Translations under genes and position numbers: made by a program | Notes under the pieces: generated by a model | Seen by the model: only the letters and a program-made list of their open reading frames with translations | Database searches by the model: none | Told to the model about the DNA's origin: nothing | Shown here: piece after piece, positions 1 through 7,532 of the stretch | How positions within the stretch are numbered: the stretch's first letter is position 1 | How the letters are laid out: every line of letters starts with the position of its first letter | Source of the DNA: an uncultured Clostridia bacterium | GTDB lineage: Bacteria > Bacillota > Clostridia > TANB77 > CAG-508 | NCBI GenBank assembly: GCA_948919095.1 | Contig: CAQYCU010000021.1 | Location: forward strand, 1-20,440 | Length of the DNA: 20,440 nt | Direction: 5' to 3'

Positions 1-67
1 AAATGAACCCTCCTTATTAAACTTTTTTTGTCTAATAATTTGGGTTCACTTCATTTTAGCCTCCTCT
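1..67 (-). promoter_or_regulatory. Leader and ribosome site of the next gene (presumably sigG), with RBS-sequestering hairpin and a two-codon ORF
   Basis: Reading the minus strand, a strong Shine-Dalgarno (AAGGAGGG, 15-8) sits seven bases before the window edge, so a coding region must start just outside. By conserved spoIIGA-sigE-sigG order this should be sigG. The last three G of that site lie in an inverted repeat: AAGTGAACCC (51-42) can pair with GGGTTCATTT (10-1) over ten pairs with one G-U. Upstream, a second strong site (AGAGGAGG, 67-60) is followed five bases later by ATG AAG TGA (54-46), a two-codon ORF whose last codons overlap the 5' arm of the hairpin. The pairing and spacing are seen directly; the regulatory role is inferred. 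Confidence 0.6.
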
Positions 68-82
68 TTTTAATATTTTATT

Positions 83-805
83 TTAACTCGTCTTACTCAA
101 TATCTCCTTTTTCATCTTACTAATAATCTTTTTCTCCAGCCTTGAAATATAGCTTTGTGAAATTCCAAGCATATCAGCAACTTCCTTTTGAGTTTTTTCC
201 TCACCATTTCCATTACCAAAGCCAAAACGAAGCTCCATTATAATTTTTTCTCTACTATTAAGTCTAGAAATTGAAGCCTTAAGTAGCTTTTGGTCTACTT
301 CATCCTCTATTCTTTGTGAAGTTGTGTCAGCACTTCCTGCAAGAATATCAGACAATAATAATTCATTTCCATCAGTATCCTTGTTCAATGGCTCATCGAT
401 TGAAACCTCACTTTTTAATTTTGTGCTTCTTCTAAGGTACATTAGTATCTCATTTTCAATACATTTTGAAGCATAAGTAGCAAGTTTTATATTCTTGTTT
501 GCTTTAAATGTATTAATTGCTTTCATAAGTCCTATAGTGCCTATTGAAACTAAATCTTCAATTCCAACATTAGTGTTTTCGAATTTCTTTGCGATATAAA
601 CCACTAATCTTAGGTTATGTTCAACTAATAAGTTTTTTGCATCTTTATCTCCTTCCATTAATTTTTTTATTGCTTCTTCCTCTTCTTTTGCCTCAAGCGG
701 TGCTGGTAAGTCATCACTTCCTCCTACATAAAATATATTTTCTTCATCTGATTCATAATTCACAAAATTAGAATATATCTTTTTTAAAAATAATACTATT
801 CCCAT
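83..805 (-). CDS. sigE: RNA polymerase sporulation sigma factor SigE (pro-sigma-E)
   Basis: This is the early mother-cell sigma factor of sporulation, made as an inactive membrane-associated precursor and activated by SpoIIGA. The protein has 240 residues, the usual length. Residues 1-25 are the pro-sequence, with a hydrophobic start ([10 protein letters not shown]); the mature part begins around [10 protein letters not shown]. Region 2 spans about 60-131 ([35 protein letters not shown]) and region 4 about 175-235, with a helix-turn-helix at 206-225 ([20 protein letters not shown]). These blocks are near-diagnostic for SigE rather than SigK or SigG. An AAAGG site lies seven bases before the ATG. 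The gene lies 43 bases downstream of spoIIGA in the same direction, so the two are cotranscribed. No terminator separates it from the next gene at the window edge. Confidence 0.95.
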   Translation of the reverse strand: MGIVLFLKKIYSNFVNYESDEENIFYVGGSDDLPAPLEAKEEEEAIKKLMEGDKDAKNLLVEHNLRLVVYIAKKFENTNVGIEDLVSIGTIGLMKAINTFKANKNIKLATYASKCIENEILMYLRRSTKLKSEVSIDEPLNKDTDGNELLLSDILAGSADTTSQRIEDEVDQKLLKASISRLNSREKIIMELRFGFGNGNGEEKTQKEVADMLGISQSYISRLEKKIISKMKKEILSKTS

Positions 806-848
806 ACCATGCCTTTCTTTACGCCTTTATTTTCAGTTTTATAAGATT

Positions 849-1730
849 TTAAACTTTTGCGTAATCATTTTCTAATAATTCTAAGCCTATAAGAGCAGAA
901 TAATTTTTATTTATCTTTTTATCATATAAGCCTAAAATTACATTTTCTAAAATTACTTCATTTTCATTTTTTTGAACTACTCTTACAAATTTTGCTTGTA
1001 TTCCAACTAACATTCCATTTTGTTTTCCTATTGATTTAAATGGTATTAATCTAATTTTAAGTTTTGAATTTTCCAAGTTTCCAGTATCATTTATCTGTTC
1101 TAACTCAATTTTCCTTTTTCCTAGTGCTTGCTCAACCTTTTCCTTTTCAATAACAATTACAGATTTTTGTGTAATTGGGTCTTTCAGAGTATTTCCTGAA
1201 TCTATAAAAGCCTTAGTATGGATTGTTTTGCCATATACATTAATTTCTAAATCACATATTAAATCGTCAGCTTTAAGCATTTTTTTATGTATTTTAAACA
1301 CATATTGAATTATGCAAAAGCCTAAAAAACCTGCAATTATCGTTATTTGCATTGGATAAGTTCCAACTAATACTCCATTTTTAAAAGCAATATTTTGCGG
1401 TGCAATTAAATATAATAATGCTAGTGCCAAACCTCCTGTTGCAAAAGATACTAGGTAAAATAATAATAAGGTTTTGCACATTTTTTTCACATTATGTATA
1501 TCAAATGCTATATAAATCATAATAACTGATAACAGTACTTTCATTGCTAAATTAGAATATACTGGAATAATTCCTAAATATGTAATAATTGCATATAAAG
1601 CTCCTATAATAGATGAAATTATTAACTTATAGTTTTTCATCTTTTCTTTTTGTACTGCACCTGTTCCAAACAAAATTATGTAGTTCATTAATAAGTTTTC
1701 TAAAAAAATTATATCTAGATAAATTGTCAT
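849..1730 (-). CDS. spoIIGA: Sporulation sigma-E processing aspartic peptidase SpoIIGA
   Basis: SpoIIGA is the membrane protease that removes the pro-sequence of sigma-E after a forespore signal. The protein has 293 residues. The N-terminal half (about 1-145) contains about five hydrophobic membrane segments, starting with the family-typical MTIYLDIIFLENLLMNY. The C-terminal half is the cytoplasmic protease domain with the catalytic aspartate in FIDSGNTLKDP (D177). The family acts as a dimer giving one Asp per subunit; ALIGLELLEN near the end also fits. It is followed by its substrate gene sigE after 43 bases. The start is oddly weak: I see no Shine-Dalgarno in the 20 bases before ATG 1730, although the conserved N-terminus leaves little doubt about the start codon. 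Confidence 0.93.
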   Translation of the reverse strand: MTIYLDIIFLENLLMNYIILFGTGAVQKEKMKNYKLIISSIIGALYAIITYLGIIPVYSNLAMKVLLSVIMIYIAFDIHNVKKMCKTLLLFYLVSFATGGLALALLYLIAPQNIAFKNGVLVGTYPMQITIIAGFLGFCIIQYVFKIHKKMLKADDLICDLEINVYGKTIHTKAFIDSGNTLKDPITQKSVIVIEKEKVEQALGKRKIELEQINDTGNLENSKLKIRLIPFKSIGKQNGMLVGIQAKFVRVVQKNENEVILENVILGLYDKKINKNYSALIGLELLENDYAKV

Positions 1731-1760
1731 GCTTGTATTTTAATCTTTGTAAAATAAAAA

Positions 1761-1813
1761 AGCTGTCGTAAATTGTTCTTATTCTTAAGAAGTTTTCGAC
1801 AACTTTTTATATA
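1761..1813 (-). promoter_or_regulatory. spoIIGA upstream region: Spo0A-box-like sites inside a U-tailed hairpin
   Basis: On the minus strand TGTCGAA (1801-1795) is an exact match to the core 0A box bound by Spo0A~P, which in Bacillus activates the spoIIG promoter. A facing plus-strand copy, TGTCGTA (1764-1770), has one mismatch. The two form the arms of an imperfect inverted repeat (AAAGTTGTCG with CGACAGCTTT, one mismatch) with an inner stem TTCTTA/TAAGAA, followed on the minus strand by TTTTTT. The element therefore reads either as an operator pair or as a terminator/attenuator 30-70 bases before spoIIGA. A weak sigma-A-like pair TTGTTA-17 bases-TATATA lies just upstream, near 1835-1807. 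Confidence 0.5.
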
Positions 1814-1869
1814 ATTTGACATAAAATTAATAACAAAGTGGATTCTCTCCTTTTAATTAGTATAATTTA

Positions 1870-1914
1870 AAATAAAAAACAAAGCGAGACTATAAGGTTC
1901 GCTTAGTTTTTTGT
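1870..1914 (-). terminator. ftsZ terminator
   Basis: Just after the ftsZ stop, the minus strand carries an imperfect stem whose core is AAGCGA/TCGCTT, flanked by A/T pairs, followed by TTTGTTTTTTATTTT. This is a typical intrinsic terminator and separates ftsA-ftsZ from spoIIGA-sigE. Confidence 0.75.
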
Positions 1915-1931
1915 ATATTAGTAAGATATTT

Positions 1932-3035
1932 TTATTTTTTATTTTTCTTTAAGAATGGAGGAATATCAATATCTATTCCAACTCCATCACTACTTGGTAC
2001 TGGTGTACTTTGTTTTGTTGGCCATGCTGATTTTGTTGATATTTCATTTATTGTACTAGTTGTTGGTTTATCAAATCCAGTAGCAATTACTGTTATTGTA
2101 ATATCTTCATCAAGGCTCTTGTCTATAACTGCACCAAATATAATATTTGCTTCTGGGTCAACACTTCTTTGAACTAATTCAGCTGCTGTATTAACTTCAT
2201 GTAATCCTAAGTTTTCACCACCAGTAACATTAATAATAACTCCTCTAGCTCCTTCAATTGTTGTTTCAAGTAATGGACTTTGAATTGCTTGTTTTGCAGC
2301 ATCTTCTGCTCTGTTTTCTCCTGAAGCTCTACCAATTCCCATATGTGCCATTCCTGTATTTAACATAATTGTTTTAACATCTGCAAAGTCTAAGTTTACT
2401 AATCCTGGTACCTTTATTAAGTCTGATATACCTTGAACGCCTTGTCTTAATATATCATCTGCCATTTTGAATGCTTCCATCATTGTTGTTTTTCTATCAA
2501 TTACTTGTAATAATTTGTCATTTGGAATAACAACTAATGTATCAACTTTTCCTTTTAGACTTTCAATTCCACGTTCTGCCTGTGTAAGTCTTTTCTTTCC
2601 TTCAAATGTGAATGGTTTTGAAACAACTGCTATTGTTAATATTCCCATTTCCTTTGCTATTGCTGCAACTGTTGGTGCTGCTCCAGTACCTGTTCCACCA
2701 CCCATTCCAGCTGTAACAAATACCATATCAGCACCCTTAATAGCTTCTGATATGTCATTTTTACTTTCTTCTGCTGCTTGTTCTCCAATATCAGGATTTG
2801 CTCCAGCACCTAAACCTCTAGTTATTTTTTCACCTATTTGAATCTTTGTTTTAGCCTTTGATAACATTAAAGCTTGTCTATCAGTATTGATAGCTATAAA
2901 TTCTACTCCTTCAATTCCTGATTCTATCATTCTATTTACTGCATTATTTCCAGCTCCACCTACACCTATTACTTTGATTACAGCTGTATCTTCTGTATTT
3001 GTATTTTCTTCATAGCTATTATTATCCATTAACAT
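1932..3035 (-). CDS. ftsZ: Cell division protein FtsZ
   Basis: FtsZ is the tubulin-like GTPase that polymerises into the Z ring at the division site. The protein has 367 residues. The N-terminal GTPase domain begins [16 protein letters not shown] (21-36) and carries the tubulin signature GGGTGTG (112-118). The T7/synergy-loop region contains [13 protein letters not shown]. The C-terminal domain ends near residue 325, followed by a short linker of about 25 residues and the conserved terminal peptide [11 protein letters not shown] that binds FtsA and other partners. AGGAGG (3046-3041) lies five bases before the first ATG (3035), which I prefer to the second in-frame ATG at 3029. It is 35 bases downstream of ftsA in one transcript and is followed by a terminator. 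Confidence 0.98.
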   Translation of the reverse strand: MLMDNNSYEENTNTEDTAVIKVIGVGGAGNNAVNRMIESGIEGVEFIAINTDRQALMLSKAKTKIQIGEKITRGLGAGANPDIGEQAAEESKNDISEAIKGADMVFVTAGMGGGTGTGAAPTVAAIAKEMGILTIAVVSKPFTFEGKKRLTQAERGIESLKGKVDTLVVIPNDKLLQVIDRKTTMMEAFKMADDILRQGVQGISDLIKVPGLVNLDFADVKTIMLNTGMAHMGIGRASGENRAEDAAKQAIQSPLLETTIEGARGVIINVTGGENLGLHEVNTAAELVQRSVDPEANIIFGAVIDKSLDEDITITVIATGFDKPTTSTINEISTKSAWPTKQSTPVPSSDGVGIDIDIPPFLKKNKK

Positions 3036-3070
3036 AGTTTCCTCCTAAAAATTTTTATTATGATTTAATT

Positions 3071-4294
3071 TTATGAATAGAAAAAATCTTTTACTTTTTC
3101 TAATATTTTCTTCACAAAGCTTTCATCTGAATTTGCATCAACACTGCTTGATACGCTTTTGGTGAATGGTCTTGATGCCATATAATTAACTAATGAATAT
3201 GCAGTTTCATATGATGGCTTAACTAGATTTGCAATTTTCCCTGTTGCTGTTTTTACTGGTATATTTAATGTAATTTTTCCTACTACATCACTTTTACTAA
3301 TGTTTGTAATTCCTTGCCCCGTTAGTATTACTGTATTAATGTTTTGCTTTATTCCTAATGGTGCAATATCTTTATTTACTAATTCAAATATTTGCTCTAC
3401 TCTGGCTTCGATTATTTCAACAATGTTTGAGCTACGTACTACTTTATTTCCTTCTTTTACAGTATTTAGCACTACTTCACTGTCATGGTCAATATATGAT
3501 TTTAATGCTAGGCTATATTGCTTTTTAAGTTTTTCTGCTTCTTCATTTGAAATATTTAAAATTAGTTTGATATCATTTGTAATATTTTGTCCACCTATTG
3601 GAATTGAGTTTGTATATTTAAACACTTCTCCTTCAAATATTCCAATATCAGTGCTTTCAGCTCCAATATCAAGTAACATTACATAATCTTTTTGGTCTGT
3701 TTCATCAAGTGCTATTTTTCTTTCTGCTAATGTAACTGGAATCATTCCATCTATATCAATGTCAACTCTTTTAAAAATGTTTGACATAATTCTTATGTAT
3801 TCTTTATCAGCTAAAAGAATTTGTGCATTTATAGTAAAACTTTTGCTAAAAGCTCCTACTGGGTCTTCTATTACTTTTCCACTGTCCAAAATAAAGTTAT
3901 TCGTTACTATATCAATTAGCTGTTTTCCTTCAGGTATGTTAATATCTTTGGCCTGCATTAGTGCATTTGATACATCCCTTGAAGATATTCCTGAATATTT
4001 ATCTTTAGCTTCCTTTGTAACACTGTTTTGTATAATTGTAACGTACTTTCCTGGTATAGATATGTATGCTGAATTTATCTTCATGTTCATTTCTTTCTCT
4101 GCATCTTTTACAACACTTGATATAACATCAGCTAATGCATTTTCATCTACTATTTTATCTTTTTTTATTCCATTACTTTTTCTGCTAGCGTTACAAATGA
4201 CTTCAATTTGATTAAAATTATTGACTTCACCGACAACTAAACTTACCTTAGATGCCCCTATGTCAATGCCGACAATTATATCACCTATAGCCAA
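3071..4294 (-). CDS. ftsA: Cell division protein FtsA (membrane tether of FtsZ)
   Basis: FtsA is an actin-like ATPase that anchors FtsZ filaments to the membrane. The protein has 407 residues. The phosphate-1 loop is VGIDIGASKVSLVVG (8-22) and phosphate-2 is LLDIGAESTDIGIFEG (207-222). The adenosine motif is about ILTGQGI (323-329), with the FtsA-specific 1C subdomain between them. The C-terminus FVKKILEKVKDFFYS is an amphipathic helix suited to membrane targeting. The start is TTG at 4294, supported by AGGAGGAG (4308-4301) six bases upstream and by the family's usual N-terminus. It has its own sigma-A promoter (4337-4365) and is followed by ftsZ. Confidence 0.96.
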   Translation of the reverse strand: MAIGDIIVGIDIGASKVSLVVGEVNNFNQIEVICNASRKSNGIKKDKIVDENALADVISSVVKDAEKEMNMKINSAYISIPGKYVTIIQNSVTKEAKDKYSGISSRDVSNALMQAKDINIPEGKQLIDIVTNNFILDSGKVIEDPVGAFSKSFTINAQILLADKEYIRIMSNIFKRVDIDIDGMIPVTLAERKIALDETDQKDYVMLLDIGAESTDIGIFEGEVFKYTNSIPIGGQNITNDIKLILNISNEEAEKLKKQYSLALKSYIDHDSEVVLNTVKEGNKVVRSSNIVEIIEARVEQIFELVNKDIAPLGIKQNINTVILTGQGITNISKSDVVGKITLNIPVKTATGKIANLVKPSYETAYSLVNYMASRPFTKSVSSSVDANSDESFVKKILEKVKDFFYS

Positions 4295-4336
4295 AGTAAA
4301 CTCCTCCTAAATCTGTCTTAATTAATTCTTGTTGTA

Positions 4337-4365
4337 AGAATATATTATTTTAAAAAAAATGTCAA
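4337..4365 (-). promoter_or_regulatory. Sigma-A promoter of ftsA-ftsZ
   Basis: The minus strand has a perfect -35 TTGACA (4365-4360), a 17-base spacer and -10 TATTCT (4342-4337; four of six). It is the only good promoter in the 245-base gap between sbp and ftsA. The upstream 11-bp repeats directly abut the -35. Confidence 0.75.
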
Positions 4366-4368
4366 TAG

Positions 4369-4412
4369 AAATCGAAATATTTCTGTAATATTTTCGTAAT
4401 ATTTTTGTAATT
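4369..4412. repeat. Three to four 11-bp tandem repeats just upstream of the ftsA -35
   Basis: On the plus strand TTTCTGTAATA (4380-4390), TTTTCGTAATA (4391-4401) and TTTTTGTAATT (4402-4412) are consecutive 11-mers. A degenerate fourth copy lies at 4369-4379. The period is close to one helical turn, so the units face the same side of the DNA. They lie immediately upstream of the -35 and could be an UP-like element, curved DNA or an operator array. Confidence 0.7.
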
Positions 4413-4469
4413 TTGCTTTAAGTAAAACTATTATGTAAATCCGTGTGTTTTTATGTAAAATTATGTGAA

Positions 4470-4520
4470 CTAAAAAATAAAAATATAAAATTCCGAAAGG
4501 CTTATCTTCATTTTATATTT
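4470..4520 (-). terminator. Terminator of the murA-ftsQ-DUF881-sbp operon
   Basis: The minus strand has a 13-pair stem AAAAATATAAAAT/ATTTTATATTTTT around a GC-richer loop, followed by ATTTTTT. It follows the sbp stop by about 20 bases and separates this operon from ftsA. Confidence 0.75.
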
Positions 4521-4539
4521 TTACTTTTTTAGTTTTTAC

Positions 4540-4899
4540 TTAATTACTTTTTTCTTTTTTCTTAGTAATCTTATTTAGATAATATCTTCTAATTATTCCC
4601 AAATTATTAAACATTCTACCAATGAATACTACTATCGCTGCTAAGTATATATCTACATTAAGTTTTTGTCCTAAATATGTTAACAAAATTGCAAGTATCG
4701 CATTTACAAAAAATCCTGAAATAAATACTTTCATGTCAAAGTTTTTCTTTATGTTAGAGGCAATTCCTCCAAATACAGTATCAAGTGCAGCCACTATTGC
4801 TATTGCTAGATAATTTGACATTGAATATGGAATTGTTGGTATTAAAAATCCTAACCCTACTCCAAGTATACACCCAACTATAATAAAAATAAGTGTCAT
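4540..4899 (-). CDS. sbp: Small basic membrane protein Sbp (DUF1290)
   Basis: This is a 119-residue integral membrane protein of the small basic protein family, found in Gram-positive division clusters next to DUF881 genes and ftsZ; its exact role is not established. Four hydrophobic segments are visible: about 2-21, 29-45, 57-75 and 80-95. They are followed by a basic tail (RRYYLNKITKKKEK). The family pattern is clear in ALDTVFGGIASN and in FNNLGIIRRYY. The ATG overlaps the TGA of the preceding DUF881 gene by four bases (ATGA), so the two are probably translationally coupled. AAGGAGG lies about ten bases upstream. It is the last gene before a terminator. Confidence 0.9.
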   Translation of the reverse strand: MTLIFIIVGCILGVGLGFLIPTIPYSMSNYLAIAIVAALDTVFGGIASNIKKNFDMKVFISGFFVNAILAILLTYLGQKLNVDIYLAAIVVFIGRMFNNLGIIRRYYLNKITKKKEKSN

Positions 4900-5621
4900 T
4901 TTTGCTCGTCCTCCTTCATATATTTATTTTCAATCTCTCCTTTAGTATATGGCTCAATTGTAATATTTTTTGACTCTTCGACTGTTATGTCAAGACCATT
5001 ACTTTTCATTACGTCTACAAATCCAGTATTTTTCATATTTAATGTACTTGTCAAATATGTAGTATCACCTATTACCTTAATTGTGTATGGTGATTTTATT
5101 CTTGTATTTCCATATATTAGTATATATCCCTCAGTAATTTTTACAATATCTGTCATATTAATTATTCTATTTCCATTTATAGATATAGCCTCTGCCCCTG
5201 CATATTTTAACTCGTTCAAAAGGTTTCTAATATCATCTGCCCAATATATCTCCGTATCAGTATCTCTTAGAGTTACAATTATTCCTTCACCTTTTACCTC
5301 AGTTAAGCCTAATAAAACTTCAGTCTCTTTTAATTCCTTTTCTATTAGGTTTGCTGCTTTTTCATTTTCATTTTCAGTATCTTTATATTCTTTTATCTTA
5401 TTTTGATTATCTTCATATTGTTTTTGAGCTTCCTCATATCTTGTTTTGTATAAAGACATCTGAGCTTTTAGTTCCTCATCTCTTAAGCTTTCAATATCTG
5501 CCTTTTTATATTCTTCTACACTTTTAACTTGTATACATATAGTTGAGGTTAGTAGTATCGCAACAATACTTATCATAACTGCTATTGTTACTGCTTGTTT
5601 ATTTTTAAAAAATGTTTTCAA
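4896..5621 (-). CDS. DUF881 protein, first copy (nearest sbp)
   Basis: This 241-residue single-pass membrane protein belongs to the DUF881 family (YlxW/YlxX type), whose biochemical role is unknown. An N-terminal membrane segment (about 9-30) is followed by a long charged coiled coil (about 34-95, rich in E/K/Q). The extracytoplasmic DUF881 domain then begins VLLGLTEVKGEGIIVTLRDT and contains NELKYAGAEAISINGNRI and SPYTIKVIGD. The start is TTG (5621), set by GGAGGT seven bases upstream. It lies 56 bases after its paralogue and overlaps sbp by four bases. Confidence 0.88.
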   Translation of the reverse strand: MKTFFKNKQAVTIAVMISIVAILLTSTICIQVKSVEEYKKADIESLRDEELKAQMSLYKTRYEEAQKQYEDNQNKIKEYKDTENENEKAANLIEKELKETEVLLGLTEVKGEGIIVTLRDTDTEIYWADDIRNLLNELKYAGAEAISINGNRIINMTDIVKITEGYILIYGNTRIKSPYTIKVIGDTTYLTSTLNMKNTGFVDVMKSNGLDITVEESKNITIEPYTKGEIENKYMKEDEQK

Positions 5622-5677
5622 TTCTTACCTCCATATTATCCTTTTCTAAACAAATTTTTAAAATTTACCACTCCATA

Positions 5678-6391
5678 TTATTCTTGTTTTAATAAATATT
5701 TTGAACTTATGGCTCCATTAAATTTCTTTATAGAGATATTTGTGCTTTTAACAACTTTAGCTGAAGCTTTTGAAGTATATTTCATATTATTAATATACCC
5801 GCCTGGTCTATTTATTCCATAAAGCATTTCAGGATGCCCTATTGCTTTTATAATAAATGGTGAACTTACCTTTTGACCATTTATTGATATTACATTTCCT
5901 GCGCAAGTAATACTTGTCATATTGACTATTCTTTGGTCATTTATTGATATTGCCTCTGCTCCTGCATTTTTAAGTTCTGATACAATTTCTATTAAGTCAG
6001 TGTCATGTATCAAATATTGACTAATAATTACATTATCTGTCATACCACTAACTTGTCCATCTTCAGCTGTAATTACTACACCATCTCCAACAACATCAGT
6101 TAGTCCAAGTAACATTTTGTTCTTTTTTATTTTCTCACTATTTTCTTTAGAAGTGGTATCATTTTGTGAAGATGCAGTTCTTACCTTTTCAAGCTCTTCA
6201 TTTGATTTTTCAAGTGCTTTTGTAATTGCTTCATATCTTTCTTCCCATTGAAGTACTTTATCTTTTAATTCGTCATTTGCAAATGATTTTGTTACAGCAG
6301 AATCTGTTCCAGCCATTGTTCTTAATTGTAATGTTATTGCTAAAGTTAATGTAAAACAAACAATCCCAATAAGTATCTTTTCCTTTTTCAA
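5678..6391 (-). CDS. DUF881 protein, second copy (nearest ftsQ)
   Basis: This is a paralogue of the neighbouring DUF881 gene. I place the start at TTG 6391 (237 residues, LKKEKILIG...), because a GAGAGGA site lies six bases upstream and the context copies that of the next gene. A start at ATG 6442 would overlap ftsQ by 35 bases and add 17 residues before the membrane helix. The protein has one membrane segment (about 5-22) and a coiled coil (about 38-80). The DUF881 domain reads MLLGLTDVVGDGVVITAEDG, ELKNAGAEAISINDQRI and SPFIIKAIGHPEML. With the revised start it begins 16 bases after the ftsQ stop. Confidence 0.87.
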   Translation of the reverse strand: MKKEKILIGIVCFTLTLAITLQLRTMAGTDSAVTKSFANDELKDKVLQWEERYEAITKALEKSNEELEKVRTASSQNDTTSKENSEKIKKNKMLLGLTDVVGDGVVITAEDGQVSGMTDNVIISQYLIHDTDLIEIVSELKNAGAEAISINDQRIVNMTSITCAGNVISINGQKVSSPFIIKAIGHPEMLYGINRPGGYINNMKYTSKASAKVVKSTNISIKKFNGAISSKYLLKQE

Positions 6392-6407
6392 TTCTTGTCC
6401 TCTCTTT

Positions 6408-7484
6408 CTATATATTTGGTGAAAAATATGGTTTCTGTACATTCAAATCTCTATTAACATAGATTTTTCCTGCATTTCCTTTTTCTTTTTCTAAAATAGT
6501 TTTTATATATAATATCTTTACATCTAAGTTTGCAGTATTTCCTATATATATAGTTTTTGCTTCACTTTCCATATTGACAATATATTCATCATGGTCTTCT
6601 ATATTAACGCTTGTAACTAGATTTCCTAATCCTGAGTTTATTAATGCTTCAATAATTTTTTCAATATCTTCTATTTTTTCCAAATCATCTTCACAGACTT
6701 TATTTCCTGGTATAATATGTTCTATTGAAGTTTCATATCCTTGTAATTCTAACTTTTCTTCTGCTTTTTCACTAGCTATTTCTAAAATAGTTCCATCTCT
6801 ATTTATATATGCATAGCCTTCTCCTACTCTAAGGATATAGTCAATAGTTCTTTCTTTTATTTGTATTTTTAGTTTAGCTGGTAGTTCTCTTTTTATAGTA
6901 GCTCCAGCAATATATGGATTTTGCCTAATTTTCTCATTAATAGTTTTGTTAGTTTCTCTAAATATATTAGTTTCGTTGCTAATACTCAATAAACTCAAAA
7001 CTGTTGCTTCTGGTACTATTTCATTTCCTGTTATCACTATTTGCTTTATATAAAATAATGGTGATAACATTAATAATATAATCCCTACTATAAATAATGC
7101 AAATATAGTTAAATTTTGAATTTTCCTAATTCTTTTCTTTTGTTTTTTTATTTGCTCATTTGTAAGCTTTTTCTTTATCTTTTGTTTTTGTACTTTTGTA
7201 TAGGCTTTCTCTTCTTTTTCAATTTTCTTTTGTTCTTCTCTTTTCTCCTTTTTCTTTTTCTTTTGTATTTCTTTCACTTTTTCTTTGCTGACTTTTGGAA
7301 CGTTTCTACCAATGTCATCTTTTTGTGGCGTGGGAGCTTTTTTTGCTTTTTTAGTCAACTTCTTTTCTGGTCTTTTTGATAATGTTTCTGAAGTCTCTAA
7401 ATCATAATCAAATATTCCTTCACTTTTATTAACTTTGTTATATGATTGTTTTGTTGTTTTAGATTTACTTTTTTCTTTTTGCAT
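6408..7484 (-). CDS. ftsQ: Cell division protein FtsQ/DivIB
   Basis: FtsQ/DivIB is a bitopic membrane protein of the divisome that bridges early and late division proteins and works with FtsL and DivIC. The protein has 358 residues. Residues 1-124 form an unusually long cytoplasmic tail that is extremely rich in Lys and Glu (QKKKKKEKREEQKKIEKEEK). A single membrane helix spans about 125-146, followed by the POTRA domain (KQIVITGNEIVPEATVLSLL, from 147). The beta domain contains ERTIDYILRVGEGYAYINRDG and a C-terminal part ending in NVQKPYFSPNI. A GGGAAAGGAT site precedes ATG 7484. It lies between murA (48 bases) and the DUF881 pair, as in other Clostridia. Confidence 0.9.
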   Translation of the reverse strand: MQKEKSKSKTTKQSYNKVNKSEGIFDYDLETSETLSKRPEKKLTKKAKKAPTPQKDDIGRNVPKVSKEKVKEIQKKKKKEKREEQKKIEKEEKAYTKVQKQKIKKKLTNEQIKKQKKRIRKIQNLTIFALFIVGIILLMLSPLFYIKQIVITGNEIVPEATVLSLLSISNETNIFRETNKTINEKIRQNPYIAGATIKRELPAKLKIQIKERTIDYILRVGEGYAYINRDGTILEIASEKAEEKLELQGYETSIEHIIPGNKVCEDDLEKIEDIEKIIEALINSGLGNLVTSVNIEDHDEYIVNMESEAKTIYIGNTANLDVKILYIKTILEKEKGNAGKIYVNRDLNVQKPYFSPNI

Positions 7485-7532
7485 TTTTAATCCTTTCCCA
7501 CTTTACATTTATAGTTTGAAAGCATTTAAAGT

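Noticed and set aside
6392..6442. ATG 6442 as start of the second DUF881 gene
   Set aside because: It would overlap ftsQ by 35 bases and place charged residues before the membrane helix; TTG 6391 has a ribosome site and matches its paralogue's context.
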